From Deltaproteobacteria bacterium (GTDB taxonomy: Bacteria > Bdellovibrionota > UBA1018), in the NCBI GenBank assembly GCA_016194835.1, contig JACQAU010000240.1, forward strand, positions 1 to 7,418: a DNA stretch of 7,418 bases. Direction: 5' to 3'. The first letter of the stretch is position 1, and each line of letters begins with the position of its first letter. Of this stretch, positions 1 to 6,410 are shown one piece after another. A model generated the notes under the pieces. The model saw nothing but the letters and a program-made list of their open reading frames with translations. It was not told the DNA's origin and did not search any database. Made by a program: the position numbers and the translations under genes.

Positions 1-710
1 GTGTCGAATTTGAGTCTAATCTTAAAGCAGTCAATAGCTCCGAGAATATATCAAATTTAAATTTCTACATTGTTCCAGCATGGAACGTCTTAAAAAACTT
101 AAAAACTCTTTTTATATTCAACATCCAAAAAGAGCTTGTTGCTGATAGAGAAACTAAAATTCTAAAAAGTGATCTTGGAATTACTTATGGCCCGGTTCAT
201 CTAAATCCCCATCTCTCACTCACACCAAAACTAGGCTTTATCCTACCACTAGATTACAAAAAAAGAGTTTATGAAAGTCTTATCTTGGGACTAAGATCTG
301 GAATAAAACTTGATGCAAATTTTACACGAATACAACCAGCTTATGAAATTTCAGGGACCAGGTTTTTACATCGCTACTCAACGGCTTTGAATACTAAAAC
401 CAACTTAAAATACCAACTCTCACAAAAAATATCATTTGATATCACACCTGAGCTCACACCCCTACAGCCACTTGTTTTGTCTTCGGCCCTTTCCCTTGTA
501 AGTGCATGGACATATTTTGGTACATTACTTAATCGCTTTGAGTGGAATCAAGAAGCCTCTTATGAATTAAATTCACATTTGGCGCTCTTGTTGGGGATTT
601 CAAACTCAGGGGATCTATTAAAAGCAAATGGATATGAGTCAAATATCGCATTTTGGAACGAAAATCAGACAACTTATTACTTTAGCTTGAGTTTTAAAAA
701 TATAATTTAG
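1..710 (+). CDS. Probable outer-membrane beta-barrel protein, 3' part (5' end outside window)
   Basis: The frame is open from base 3 to the TAG at 708-710, giving the last 235 residues of a protein whose start lies off the left edge. An internal TTG at 285 could be mistaken for a start, but the frame is open well upstream and the upstream residues have the same character. No named family was recognised. The protein is rich in alternating polar/hydrophobic stretches of 8-12 residues (for example FYIVPAWNV, KSDLGITYGPVHL, SNIAFWNENQTTYYFSLSF), with aromatic residues at strand ends and short polar turns. It ends in an amphipathic strand. This pattern is typical of outer-membrane beta-barrels, though the last residue is Ile rather than the classical Phe. 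The signal peptide, if any, is not in the window. The protease gene starts 17 bases downstream, so the two are probably co-transcribed. A periplasmic beta-rich protein is the main alternative. Confidence 0.6.
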   Translation, partial: VEFESNLKAVNSSENISNLNFYIVPAWNVLKNLKTLFIFNIQKELVADRETKILKSDLGITYGPVHLNPHLSLTPKLGFILPLDYKKRVYESLILGLRSGIKLDANFTRIQPAYEISGTRFLHRYSTALNTKTNLKYQLSQKISFDITPELTPLQPLVLSSALSLVSAWTYFGTLLNRFEWNQEASYELNSHLALLLGISNSGDLLKANGYESNIAFWNENQTTYYFSLSFKNII

Positions 711-714
711 AAAT

Positions 715-730
715 GGAGTTGATCATTATG
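715..730 (+). promoter_or_regulatory. Ribosome binding site choosing ATG 728 as protease start
   Basis: GGAG at 715-718 lies 9 bases before ATG 728-730, good Shine-Dalgarno spacing. The earlier in-frame ATG at 713-715 is preceded only by A/T-rich sequence with no purine-rich motif, and the GGAG overlaps that ATG. The site follows the barrel stop (708-710) by four bases, which would suit coupled re-initiation by ribosomes finishing the upstream gene. A third in-frame ATG at 737 is 18 bases from the GGAG and less likely. Confidence 0.6.
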
Positions 731-3700
731 CAAAATATGCAAAATCAATCAAAACTAATTAAAGACACAATCAGTGCCGTGATTCTCTTGGCTTTTATTT
801 CTGGAGGTTGTACAAAATCAAGAACCCCTCATCTTTCAAACGAAGATGCAGAAATTACTTTTGATAAAACTACTTTTGAATCTCAGATTACACTAAGTAC
901 AACAGATCAAAAATCAAAAACTACAACTCAAAATCATTATAAATTAGACGGTGAAAATGAAGAATTTCTAACAAAAACAATCGATGTAAATGAAACATTA
1001 AAACCACTATTTAAGGATTTTTTTCTCGGCGGGAAACCTGACACAGAATATAAAATTAAACTTGAGTTAGATAAAAAATTTGTTACGGCATTTAAAGTAA
1101 CGATTGATATAGATTCTCTCAGTGCTTTAGAAAAACAACTTATAAAAGACAAAAATGGAGAATATAGAATACCCGTCTTTAAATTTTCAATAAAAGCATA
1201 TGGCGTCCTTGTGCCAACTCAAAATGAATATGAAGAAAACACATGGAAACTCAAACTAAAAGAAACAACATGGGAACAAGCAACACACATTCAAATCTCA
1301 CCCCGTAGTTCTGATAGGTTGTCCATACAACTCGATAACACTGATCAAGATGAGATTTTCTTAAAAGATAATGTCAACCAACAGGTTTTAAAAAGCTCAG
1401 AGCTGGCTTTTTTGAATATTAAACTTGATTTAGATGATAACGCAGTTCTTTATACGCAATTAGACCCAAATCATTTAAACTTATACCAAGTACTATCAAT
1501 AAATGAACTCTCTGCTCATGAAAGAAGTCTTTTGGCGCATGGTTCGCAAGAAGTTACCGAGTGTAGTCAAGAGGTTTTAGGCAAAATTAGCGAAAAACAT
1601 CCATCTTTATATGCCATGCTCAAACAAAATAAATGTGTACTGGTGCTCAAACGACAAGTCAGTGTTACTGACACACAAGCAAGACTCAGACAAGATGCCA
1701 ATGGGATAGAAACTCAAGAATTGATTTTTACCGAAGAGCAAGCTGTGACTTCTTCAAACCTTATACGAATTCACAAAAATCCAGTGGTCAAATTTTTAGA
1801 CTCCAGCAATCAGCCAAATCCTAGTCTTTTGATAAAAGTATCTCAGTTAAAAACTAAGGAATTTTTGTTTCGCAGAACTCTTCAGGATAGTCCAAATAGT
1901 TTTTCGTATGTGTTTCCTGGTCTTTCTGGAGCCCTAGAGCTAGTACGGTTTCAATTTCTTTTGCAAAGTGTAAAAATTGTAAGATCTGAGCCTTTGACAA
2001 AAGTTTCTGCGTCTTCTCCCGTGGATCACGAATCTATGATGATTTTACCAGTTAAATATTTTAAAAAAATCACTCAAGATGCAAACGGTATTAAGCTCTC
2101 TAGAGCAAATTTTATTCAGACTAACTACTCAGATCCAGAAGCCTATGCAGAAATTCAGTGGACTCAGAACAAAATGCCAAATACTTCATCACCGTTGGAT
2201 TACTATTCTTTAGAAAAATTTTGCTTCGAGGGACCAACAGATAAAGAATTACTTTCGATGAATGAAGAACTAGAAAAAGGCTTATTGCATTTTACAATAG
2301 AATATCAGTATCAGACTAACAGAAACGAAGAAGTCGATTGTTCGGGAATTTATCAATCAGATTATTTTTCAAGAACTCAAACTGCTTTTAGTTTTAGAGA
2401 AAGATTTGCTTTTAGAGAATACAACTCTGAAAATGACAAGTCTATTTTGAATATTCCATATGAAGCCCAAAAAAGACTAGGGTTTGGTGTTTTTACCTAT
2501 AATAAATCTACTCCAAATAAATATGGAAACACAGGGATTCAGAGCACAGAAATACCTTTACCGACAATTTATGATATTCGTAACGGAAGACAAGTAGAAT
2601 ATGTCTTATCCGGATTGCCAAAAGATCACGAAATGAGGTCTGCAATTATTAAGGCAACTCAAGACGTAATTGCTGATCTAAACAAAGGCTTTCGACAAGC
2701 GCTGGCAGGAACTCCACAAGAAAGAAAAACCGACGTTATTACTCTTACGGTTGATGGAGAAGAGCTTGGAGAAATTGGAGATCTCAATAAAAACTATATT
2801 CATTTTATAGGAAAAAACAATCAGTCACACATAATTGGATTAGGTGGCCCTGATGGAAATCCAAAATCAGGAGTGATCGAATCCGGTGCTGTTTATATTT
2901 ATGGTGGAAATATTTTAGCTTATGTTGAGCACTTAAGAAAGAGAGACCGTGAACATAATGAATACAAAAAAAATATGATTATTTCCGAGGAAAAAGAGCA
3001 TTCATCAAAAACAAATTGGCCCAATGAATACGAGTTTGAAAATGGCTCGTATTCTGATCAACAAACTCAGCTTGCAATGTTAGGCCCAAAATCAGTTCAA
3101 GCTACAATTGAAGGATTTGGCATTAGGGGTATTAAACAAGATAAGATAGATTTACAAACAAGAGAAGAAATCAATACTAGTTTTACACTCAATACCAATC
3201 AACAGATTTTTCACGAAGCAATGCAAAAAACTTTAGCACAAAACGCCCTAACTCACCAAAATGCTTTTGAAAAAAACATATTAGAATCTCAGATAAAACG
3301 CGCAAACTCGGAACATAAAAGAATTCTTAAAACAAAGCTATATCGCCTCAATGCAATGATGAATCTTAGGGAAAAAACAAGTCAAGCTAAAAAATGTCTC
3401 TTAGAGGGAGCTGAGTTGCCAGGTACCACTGGAAGTCTTGATAAACTAAGTGATCTTGAAGTTTTTGTTTCAATTTATAAGCCCACATTGCTTCATGAGC
3501 TTTTACATAATGTAGGGTTGAGGCATAATTTTATGGGGTCCTACGACAAGGCAAATTGGAAATTTAGTGAAAAAGAAAAAACAAATAGAGATTATTCATC
3601 TATTATGGATTATCTAAAAAATGATCACAATACATATGACGGAGCAGGTCCTCAAGATGTGGCATCACTGAGAGCTGCTTATACTGGCTATGTACAATTG

Positions 3701-4804
3701 AGTGATCAATTCATAAATGCTATTATAGGAAAGTCAAAGCAACAAATAAAGACACTTAACAGAAAAGATGATAATAAAACAATTCCAGTCTTAGATGGAA
3801 AATGGATTCAGATAGACGACTTTAAAAATCTAATTGGTTTAAAAAGTTGGTTTGATCTATCAGAAAGCGAAACCTCAATCTTAAAAAAATATCGGTTTTG
3901 TTCTGATGAAGAAGCTGAAGAGCACCCGCTTTGTCATCGCTTTGACGAAGGGTCTACGCCTCTTGAGATTGTTCAAGGCTATATTGATGATTATCAAACT
4001 AATTATTCTCTAAGAAATTTTCCAAATGACAAAGCCAGTTTTGAGCTATGGGATTATTCTGATTATTTACAGAGAATAGTAGGTATATTTTTACCAATTC
4101 GTATGTTTTTAGAGGAAACAATCTATGCCTCAAATACAAAATTTTCTTCACCACAAACTCCACAAGCTAATGGCGAGGAGAAAACGCAGAATATATCACT
4201 TAATGTAGATGCTGTTTTAAGGGGACTTGTTTTTTTCCATAGTATTATTAGAACACCTGATTTATTCCATTATGATGCTGATAGCACACGGTTTTATTCT
4301 CTTGGTGTTTCGCCATCTCCTGGTGCCATTGAAACAAAGAGTTTACATGATATATTATTAGATGATCAAGGAGAGCGTTTGGCTATTCGTGGCATTGAGT
4401 TTGATAAAGTAATAGCCATGATTGTCTTATGTAATACTAATTTTGGATTCAAAAGATATGAAAATTTTGAATCTTCTATTTCATATCCTTATTTTGAAAA
4501 AGCAAATAATATATTTATCGGGGATAAACAATCACCAGATCGGCTTTTAACGGTTAGTTTATTAAAAGAAATTTTAACTAAAAACATTACTCCGGCTGTT
4601 TTGGTGCCCATGGAATTAGCAAGTAAAATAGGCGGATATTTTTTGCCATTAAAATTAAAAGTAGATAATAAGGATACTGATTTTGGGTTTTCTGCACAAA
4701 CTACTCAACTTATGCAGGTTTATGCACTTATGAATGGTCTGATCGAGCTCAGAGCTCAAACTGATAACAAAGACACAGCATTAGACAAGTTATTTCAGCT
4801 CTAA
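728..4804 (+). CDS. Large metzincin-type zinc metalloprotease lipoprotein (frame ends early at a frameshift)
   Basis: Predicted zinc endopeptidase anchored by lipid in the envelope. Numbering from ATG 728, this frame gives 1358 residues. Residues 1-28 form a lipoprotein signal: basic N-region, hydrophobic core, and lipobox ISGGC with Cys28. Thr at +2 gives no inner-membrane retention signal. Residues ~29-590 are a long beta-rich region with no recognised domain. The catalytic region starts near 590-625 (YNKSTPNKYG, then a VEYVLSGLP strand). It includes GLGGPDGNPKSGVIESGAVY at 704-723, resembling the 'DPxTGEI' strand of the DUF5117/DUF4953 (Met-zincin) families. A charged, mostly helical insert follows. 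The zinc motif HELLHNVGLRH has His923, Glu924, His927 and His933, with the Met-turn SSIMDY at Met960 and GPQDVASLRAAY after it. Cys1058 and Cys1069 may form a disulfide. The TAA at 4802 probably does not mark the original end, because coding continues in the +1 frame. The substrate is unknown. Confidence 0.85.
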   Translation: MQNMQNQSKLIKDTISAVILLAFISGGCTKSRTPHLSNEDAEITFDKTTFESQITLSTTDQKSKTTTQNHYKLDGENEEFLTKTIDVNETLKPLFKDFFLGGKPDTEYKIKLELDKKFVTAFKVTIDIDSLSALEKQLIKDKNGEYRIPVFKFSIKAYGVLVPTQNEYEENTWKLKLKETTWEQATHIQISPRSSDRLSIQLDNTDQDEIFLKDNVNQQVLKSSELAFLNIKLDLDDNAVLYTQLDPNHLNLYQVLSINELSAHERSLLAHGSQEVTECSQEVLGKISEKHPSLYAMLKQNKCVLVLKRQVSVTDTQARLRQDANGIETQELIFTEEQAVTSSNLIRIHKNPVVKFLDSSNQPNPSLLIKVSQLKTKEFLFRRTLQDSPNSFSYVFPGLSGALELVRFQFLLQSVKIVRSEPLTKVSASSPVDHESMMILPVKYFKKITQDANGIKLSRANFIQTNYSDPEAYAEIQWTQNKMPNTSSPLDYYSLEKFCFEGPTDKELLSMNEELEKGLLHFTIEYQYQTNRNEEVDCSGIYQSDYFSRTQTAFSFRERFAFREYNSENDKSILNIPYEAQKRLGFGVFTYNKSTPNKYGNTGIQSTEIPLPTIYDIRNGRQVEYVLSGLPKDHEMRSAIIKATQDVIADLNKGFRQALAGTPQERKTDVITLTVDGEELGEIGDLNKNYIHFIGKNNQSHIIGLGGPDGNPKSGVIESGAVYIYGGNILAYVEHLRKRDREHNEYKKNMIISEEKEHSSKTNWPNEYEFENGSYSDQQTQLAMLGPKSVQATIEGFGIRGIKQDKIDLQTREEINTSFTLNTNQQIFHEAMQKTLAQNALTHQNAFEKNILESQIKRANSEHKRILKTKLYRLNAMMNLREKTSQAKKCLLEGAELPGTTGSLDKLSDLEVFVSIYKPTLLHELLHNVGLRHNFMGSYDKANWKFSEKEKTNRDYSSIMDYLKNDHNTYDGAGPQDVASLRAAYTGYVQLSDQFINAIIGKSKQQIKTLNRKDDNKTIPVLDGKWIQIDDFKNLIGLKSWFDLSESETSILKKYRFCSDEEAEEHPLCHRFDEGSTPLEIVQGYIDDYQTNYSLRNFPNDKASFELWDYSDYLQRIVGIFLPIRMFLEETIYASNTKFSSPQTPQANGEEKTQNISLNVDAVLRGLVFFHSIIRTPDLFHYDADSTRFYSLGVSPSPGAIETKSLHDILLDDQGERLAIRGIEFDKVIAMIVLCNTNFGFKRYENFESSISYPYFEKANNIFIGDKQSPDRLLTVSLLKEILTKNITPAVLVPMELASKIGGYFLPLKLKVDNKDTDFGFSAQTTQLMQVYALMNGLIELRAQTDNKDTALDKLFQL

Positions 4805-5450
4805 GGATAAACTTAAAGAGCTTTTAAAAACATGGGCTTTTTTAGCTATTGCTACAGGAAAACTGGATCAGTTTACAAGTCAGGCGACTAATGGCGGTAA
4901 GGTTAAGACAAACAAAGAATTTGTAAAGCTTTTAACAGAAAAAGAGCAGGAAATTAGCCAGCTTTTTAGTTCCTATCTTGAAACTTTAAAAATCGAGAAA
5001 TTTAATTTTAGAACAAAGATTTTTGAGTTTTTTACTGAATCTTTTGTGATTGAACGCGCAGTGAAAGACCCTATAGAACAAGCAGTCAAACTAAAAATAC
5101 TTAGTAATCAAGTTTTGTCACTTTATCAAACAAATCCTGTTTATGCTTTGATCATTGATGTTTTAAAAACACTAGAAATTAATGAAAAAGAATTATCTGA
5201 ATTAAAAGAGCGATATAAACAGTTTATATCTCCATCTAATGAGCTATCAGTTACTAGCAAACTACTGACTCAGGGAGAACCAAAAAAGGCATTTGGTTTG
5301 GTAAAACTTGTTTTTAATCGTTTTTCTGAGTTTAGTCCAGGTGCAAACAAATGGTATGAAGATCAAAATGCAAATTTAGCGCATCAGATTGTCTTAATGA
5401 ATAGAATTTTGCGAATTATTGAGCCAGAGATTTATCATGTAGGAAATTAG
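4785..5450 (+). CDS. Out-of-frame C-terminal segment of the metalloprotease (frameshift continuation)
   Basis: This frame is open from 4785 (after TAG 4782-4784) to TAG 5448-5450. It overlaps the last 20 bases of the protease frame and is shifted +1. It has no ATG, GTG or TTG codon until GTG 5046, and that GTG has no recognisable Shine-Dalgarno. The 80 codons before it still read as good protein, for example KDKLKELLKTWAFLAIATGK and LTEKEQEISQLFSSYLETLK. The segment therefore looks like the natural C-terminus of the protease. Joining Leu1358 to Lys encoded at 4803 adds 215 residues, for about 1573 in total. The segment is rich in leucine, lysine and glutamate, is predicted to be almost all alpha-helical, and has no recognised domain or membrane span. 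A separate small protein of 134 residues starting at GTG 5046 is the alternative, but it would ignore the coding character upstream. Whether the shift is a real mutation, a recoding event or a sequencing error cannot be told from the sequence. Confidence 0.7.
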   Translation, partial: TSYFSSKDKLKELLKTWAFLAIATGKLDQFTSQATNGGKVKTNKEFVKLLTEKEQEISQLFSSYLETLKIEKFNFRTKIFEFFTESFVIERAVKDPIEQAVKLKILSNQVLSLYQTNPVYALIIDVLKTLEINEKELSELKERYKQFISPSNELSVTSKLLTQGEPKKAFGLVKLVFNRFSEFSPGANKWYEDQNANLAHQIVLMNRILRIIEPEIYHVGN

Positions 5451-6124
5451 ATATACAACAACAAACAAAACCAGAGCACAAACCCTGATATGATGGGGAC
5501 CGAAAAATTGTCGTCTATCTCAAAGGGTAATAATTCAGATATTCCGCCAGCCAGTCCACCAAACAAGGACAGCTGAAAAAGCACATGTTTTGGTAAATCC
5601 ATGGCATTATTTAAAAATATAAAACTTACAAAAAAACAAGTTAGAATGCCGGCTAAAGTTCCTATAAGTGTTTTGCCACTTTTAAATTGCAAGCTTAATT
5701 TACCAAAAAGGTTTCCAAAAAGAGATGCCATAGGGTCTCCAAAAGCTAAGAGCAAAATACTGAGCACAGCTATTGGTTTAGGAAATAGTGCAATCACTAT
5801 GCACGAAGACGCCAAGTAATAAGGCACACCACTAAATCGTGAAGTTTCATGACTGCGCATCAAAATGCCCCAATACTTTAAAATTTTTTCATTCAGAGAA
5901 GGTACTCGTAAACGTGTAATTTCGACTAGTAAATCTAAACCTAAAATGCTACCTAAAATAATAACTGATACCAATTTTGAAAGTACAGCGTAGTAAAGAT
6001 ATGCAATCAATATCCCAGTTACTAGGTGCCAAGCTTTTCTTGCCAAATGCAAATCCGTCTTAAGTGATAACCGAATTGGCAATGCAGAAGAAGTACAGAC
6101 CTGAGAAGTACTAACCTGTTTCAT
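5447..6124 (-). CDS. SEC59/DGK1/VTE5-family membrane lipid (polyprenol/diacylglycerol/phytol-type) kinase
   Basis: A 225-residue multi-pass membrane protein. Eukaryotic members of this family phosphorylate dolichol, diacylglycerol or phytol, often using CTP; bacterial members are mostly uncharacterised and are sometimes labelled phosphatidate cytidylyltransferase. Family-like motifs, in order: RKAWH at 29-33 starting the first membrane helix; HETSRFSG at 92-99; FGDPMASLFGNLFGK at 128-142; KSGKTLIGTLAG at 148-159; and ELLPFEIDDN at 197-206. About six hydrophobic helices lie between these motifs. The length suits the compact bacterial form. The ~25-residue N-terminus is polar and is not a signal peptide. 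ATG 6122-6124 is supported by AGGAG (plus-strand 6133-6137) eight bases upstream. Its TAA overlaps the TAG of the converging protease extension in TTAG at 5447-5450. A sigma-54-like promoter lies just upstream. The family call is firm; the lipid substrate and nucleotide donor are not known. Confidence 0.8.
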   Translation of the reverse strand: MKQVSTSQVCTSSALPIRLSLKTDLHLARKAWHLVTGILIAYLYYAVLSKLVSVIILGSILGLDLLVEITRLRVPSLNEKILKYWGILMRSHETSRFSGVPYYLASSCIVIALFPKPIAVLSILLLAFGDPMASLFGNLFGKLSLQFKSGKTLIGTLAGILTCFFVSFIFLNNAMDLPKHVLFQLSLFGGLAGGISELLPFEIDDNFSVPIISGFVLWFCLLLYI

Positions 6125-6159
6125 TCGCTTTTCTCCTAAAATGGTTTTCTTAGTTTAAG

Positions 6160-6175
6160 TGCAATTAGAATGCCA
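6160..6175 (-). promoter_or_regulatory. Candidate sigma-54 (RpoN) -24/-12 promoter for the lipid kinase
   Basis: The minus strand reads TGGCATTCTAATTGCA. This matches TGGCAC-N5-TTGCW at every position but one (T for C at the sixth base), with the GG and GC pairs separated by the required 10 bases. GG is at 6174-6173 and GC at 6162-6161, which predicts a start near 6149. That gives a leader of about 25 bases containing the AGGAG ribosome site at 6137-6133 before ATG 6124, which is well placed. Sigma-54 promoters need an upstream-bound activator; possible sites are the inverted repeats at 6237-6259 and 6285-6315. No good sigma-70 promoter was found for this gene. The match is by eye and has not been tested statistically. 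Confidence 0.5.
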
Positions 6176-6184
6176 AAGTGGCAT
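6170..6184. repeat. Perfect inverted repeat ATGCCA-aag-TGGCAT
   Basis: ATGCCA (6170-6175) and TGGCAT (6179-6184) are exact reverse complements separated by three bases. The left arm is also the -24 element of the candidate sigma-54 promoter on the minus strand. A protein bound here, or a second polymerase recognition half-site on the opposite strand, would interfere with that promoter. No T-run follows on either strand in a way that would make it a terminator. Confidence 0.55.
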
Positions 6185-6236
6185 AAAAAATTATTTATTT
6201 TGCTTTGGTAGTGAAATATTTATCCAATAAAAACAA

Positions 6237-6259
6237 GTAGTTAAAACAGTAAAAACTAC
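6237..6259. repeat. Inverted repeat GTAGTT-N11-AACTAC
   Basis: Two exact six-base arms (6237-6242 and 6254-6259) flank an 11-base A-rich spacer. The centre is about 99 bases upstream of the start predicted from the sigma-54-like promoter, a usual distance for an enhancer-binding-protein site. It is short and could arise by chance in AT-rich DNA. Confidence 0.35.
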
Positions 6260-6284
6260 GCTATGTGTTAGAGTTATATAATAT

Positions 6285-6315
6285 CACAATGTTGACAATG
6301 ACTTGTAACGTTGTG
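6285..6315. repeat. 31-base imperfect palindrome / hairpin
   Basis: CACAATGTT (6285-6293) pairs with AACGTTGTG (6307-6315) with one imperfect pair. After a single bulged G at 6294, ACAA (6295-6298) pairs with TTGT (6303-6306) around a TGAC loop, giving 13 pairs in all. The imperfect pair is U6290-G6310, a permitted wobble in plus-strand RNA but an A-C clash in minus-strand RNA, so any RNA hairpin would favour the plus strand. As DNA it could be an operator between the divergent genes, with its centre about 150 bases upstream of the predicted lipid-kinase start. Confidence 0.5.
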
Positions 6316-6356
6316 TTCGCGCTTATAGGATTTTAGCGTGAAACTTATTTCGCGTT
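6316..6356 (+). promoter_or_regulatory. Mutually exclusive hairpins in the leader region of the ATPase gene
   Basis: Three segments compete for pairing. Segment 1, TTCGCGCT (6316-6323), can pair with AGCGTGAA (6335-6342): eight pairs including one G-U, with an 11-base loop. Segment 2, AGCGTGAAA (6335-6343), can instead pair with segment 3, TTTCGCGTT (6348-6356): nine pairs including two G-U, with a CTTA loop. All imperfect pairs are G-U wobbles on the plus strand. The second hairpin is followed by TTATAT, a weak U-tract. The layout resembles an attenuator or riboswitch expression platform, but no aptamer family was recognised and no strong promoter upstream was found. It may equally be a set of protein-binding TTCGCG repeats. 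Confidence 0.3.
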
Positions 6357-6404
6357 TTATATAAAAGTTTTCGTCTTGACTCTCACTGTCTAAAAGTGGA
6401 CTAA

Positions 6405-6410
6405 TATAAT
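6405..6410 (+). promoter_or_regulatory. TATAAT -10 box close to the ATPase start codon
   Basis: An exact TATAAT ends five bases before ATG 6416. Usual spacing puts the transcription start at 6416-6417, on the start codon itself, so the transcript would be leaderless. This fits the lack of a good Shine-Dalgarno before the ATG. The best -35-like sequence, TTGACT at 6376-6381, is 23 bases away, too far for normal sigma-70 spacing. CTCACT at 6382-6387 has good spacing but a poor match. Confidence 0.35.

Noticed and set aside
713..727. ATG 713 as the protease start
   Set aside because: No Shine-Dalgarno precedes it, whereas GGAG 715-718 is ideally placed for ATG 728. The lipoprotein signal works from 728.
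937..1152. Minus-strand open frame of 71 codons inside the protease
   Set aside because: It lies wholly within strong plus-strand coding sequence, has no recognisable domain, and its serine/leucine-rich make-up is what the complement of this AT-rich gene gives by chance.
4785..4810. RF2-like programmed frameshift at CTC TAA G
   Set aside because: It was kept as a possibility but not called: there is no upstream Shine-Dalgarno-like stimulator, the stop is TAA rather than UGA, and the P-site tRNA would re-pair poorly with UCU.
5046..5450. Independent small protein starting at GTG 5046
   Set aside because: The same frame is coding-like for 80 codons upstream, and the GTG has no ribosome site. 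It is better explained as part of the frameshifted protease tail.
5481..5501. Weak hairpin near the convergent junction (CCC...GGG) as a terminator
   Set aside because: There are only three pairs around a long loop and no T-run on either strand.
5601..5819. Plus-strand open frame of 72 codons opposite the lipid kinase
   Set aside because: It is antisense to conserved motifs of the kinase (FGDPMAS and KSGKT regions), is lysine-rich and has no sign of independent coding.
6292..6297. TTGACA as a consensus -35 box on the plus strand
   Set aside because: Positions 16-18 bases downstream read GTTCGC-like sequence with no resemblance to TATAAT. The hexamer is also part of the 31-base palindrome.
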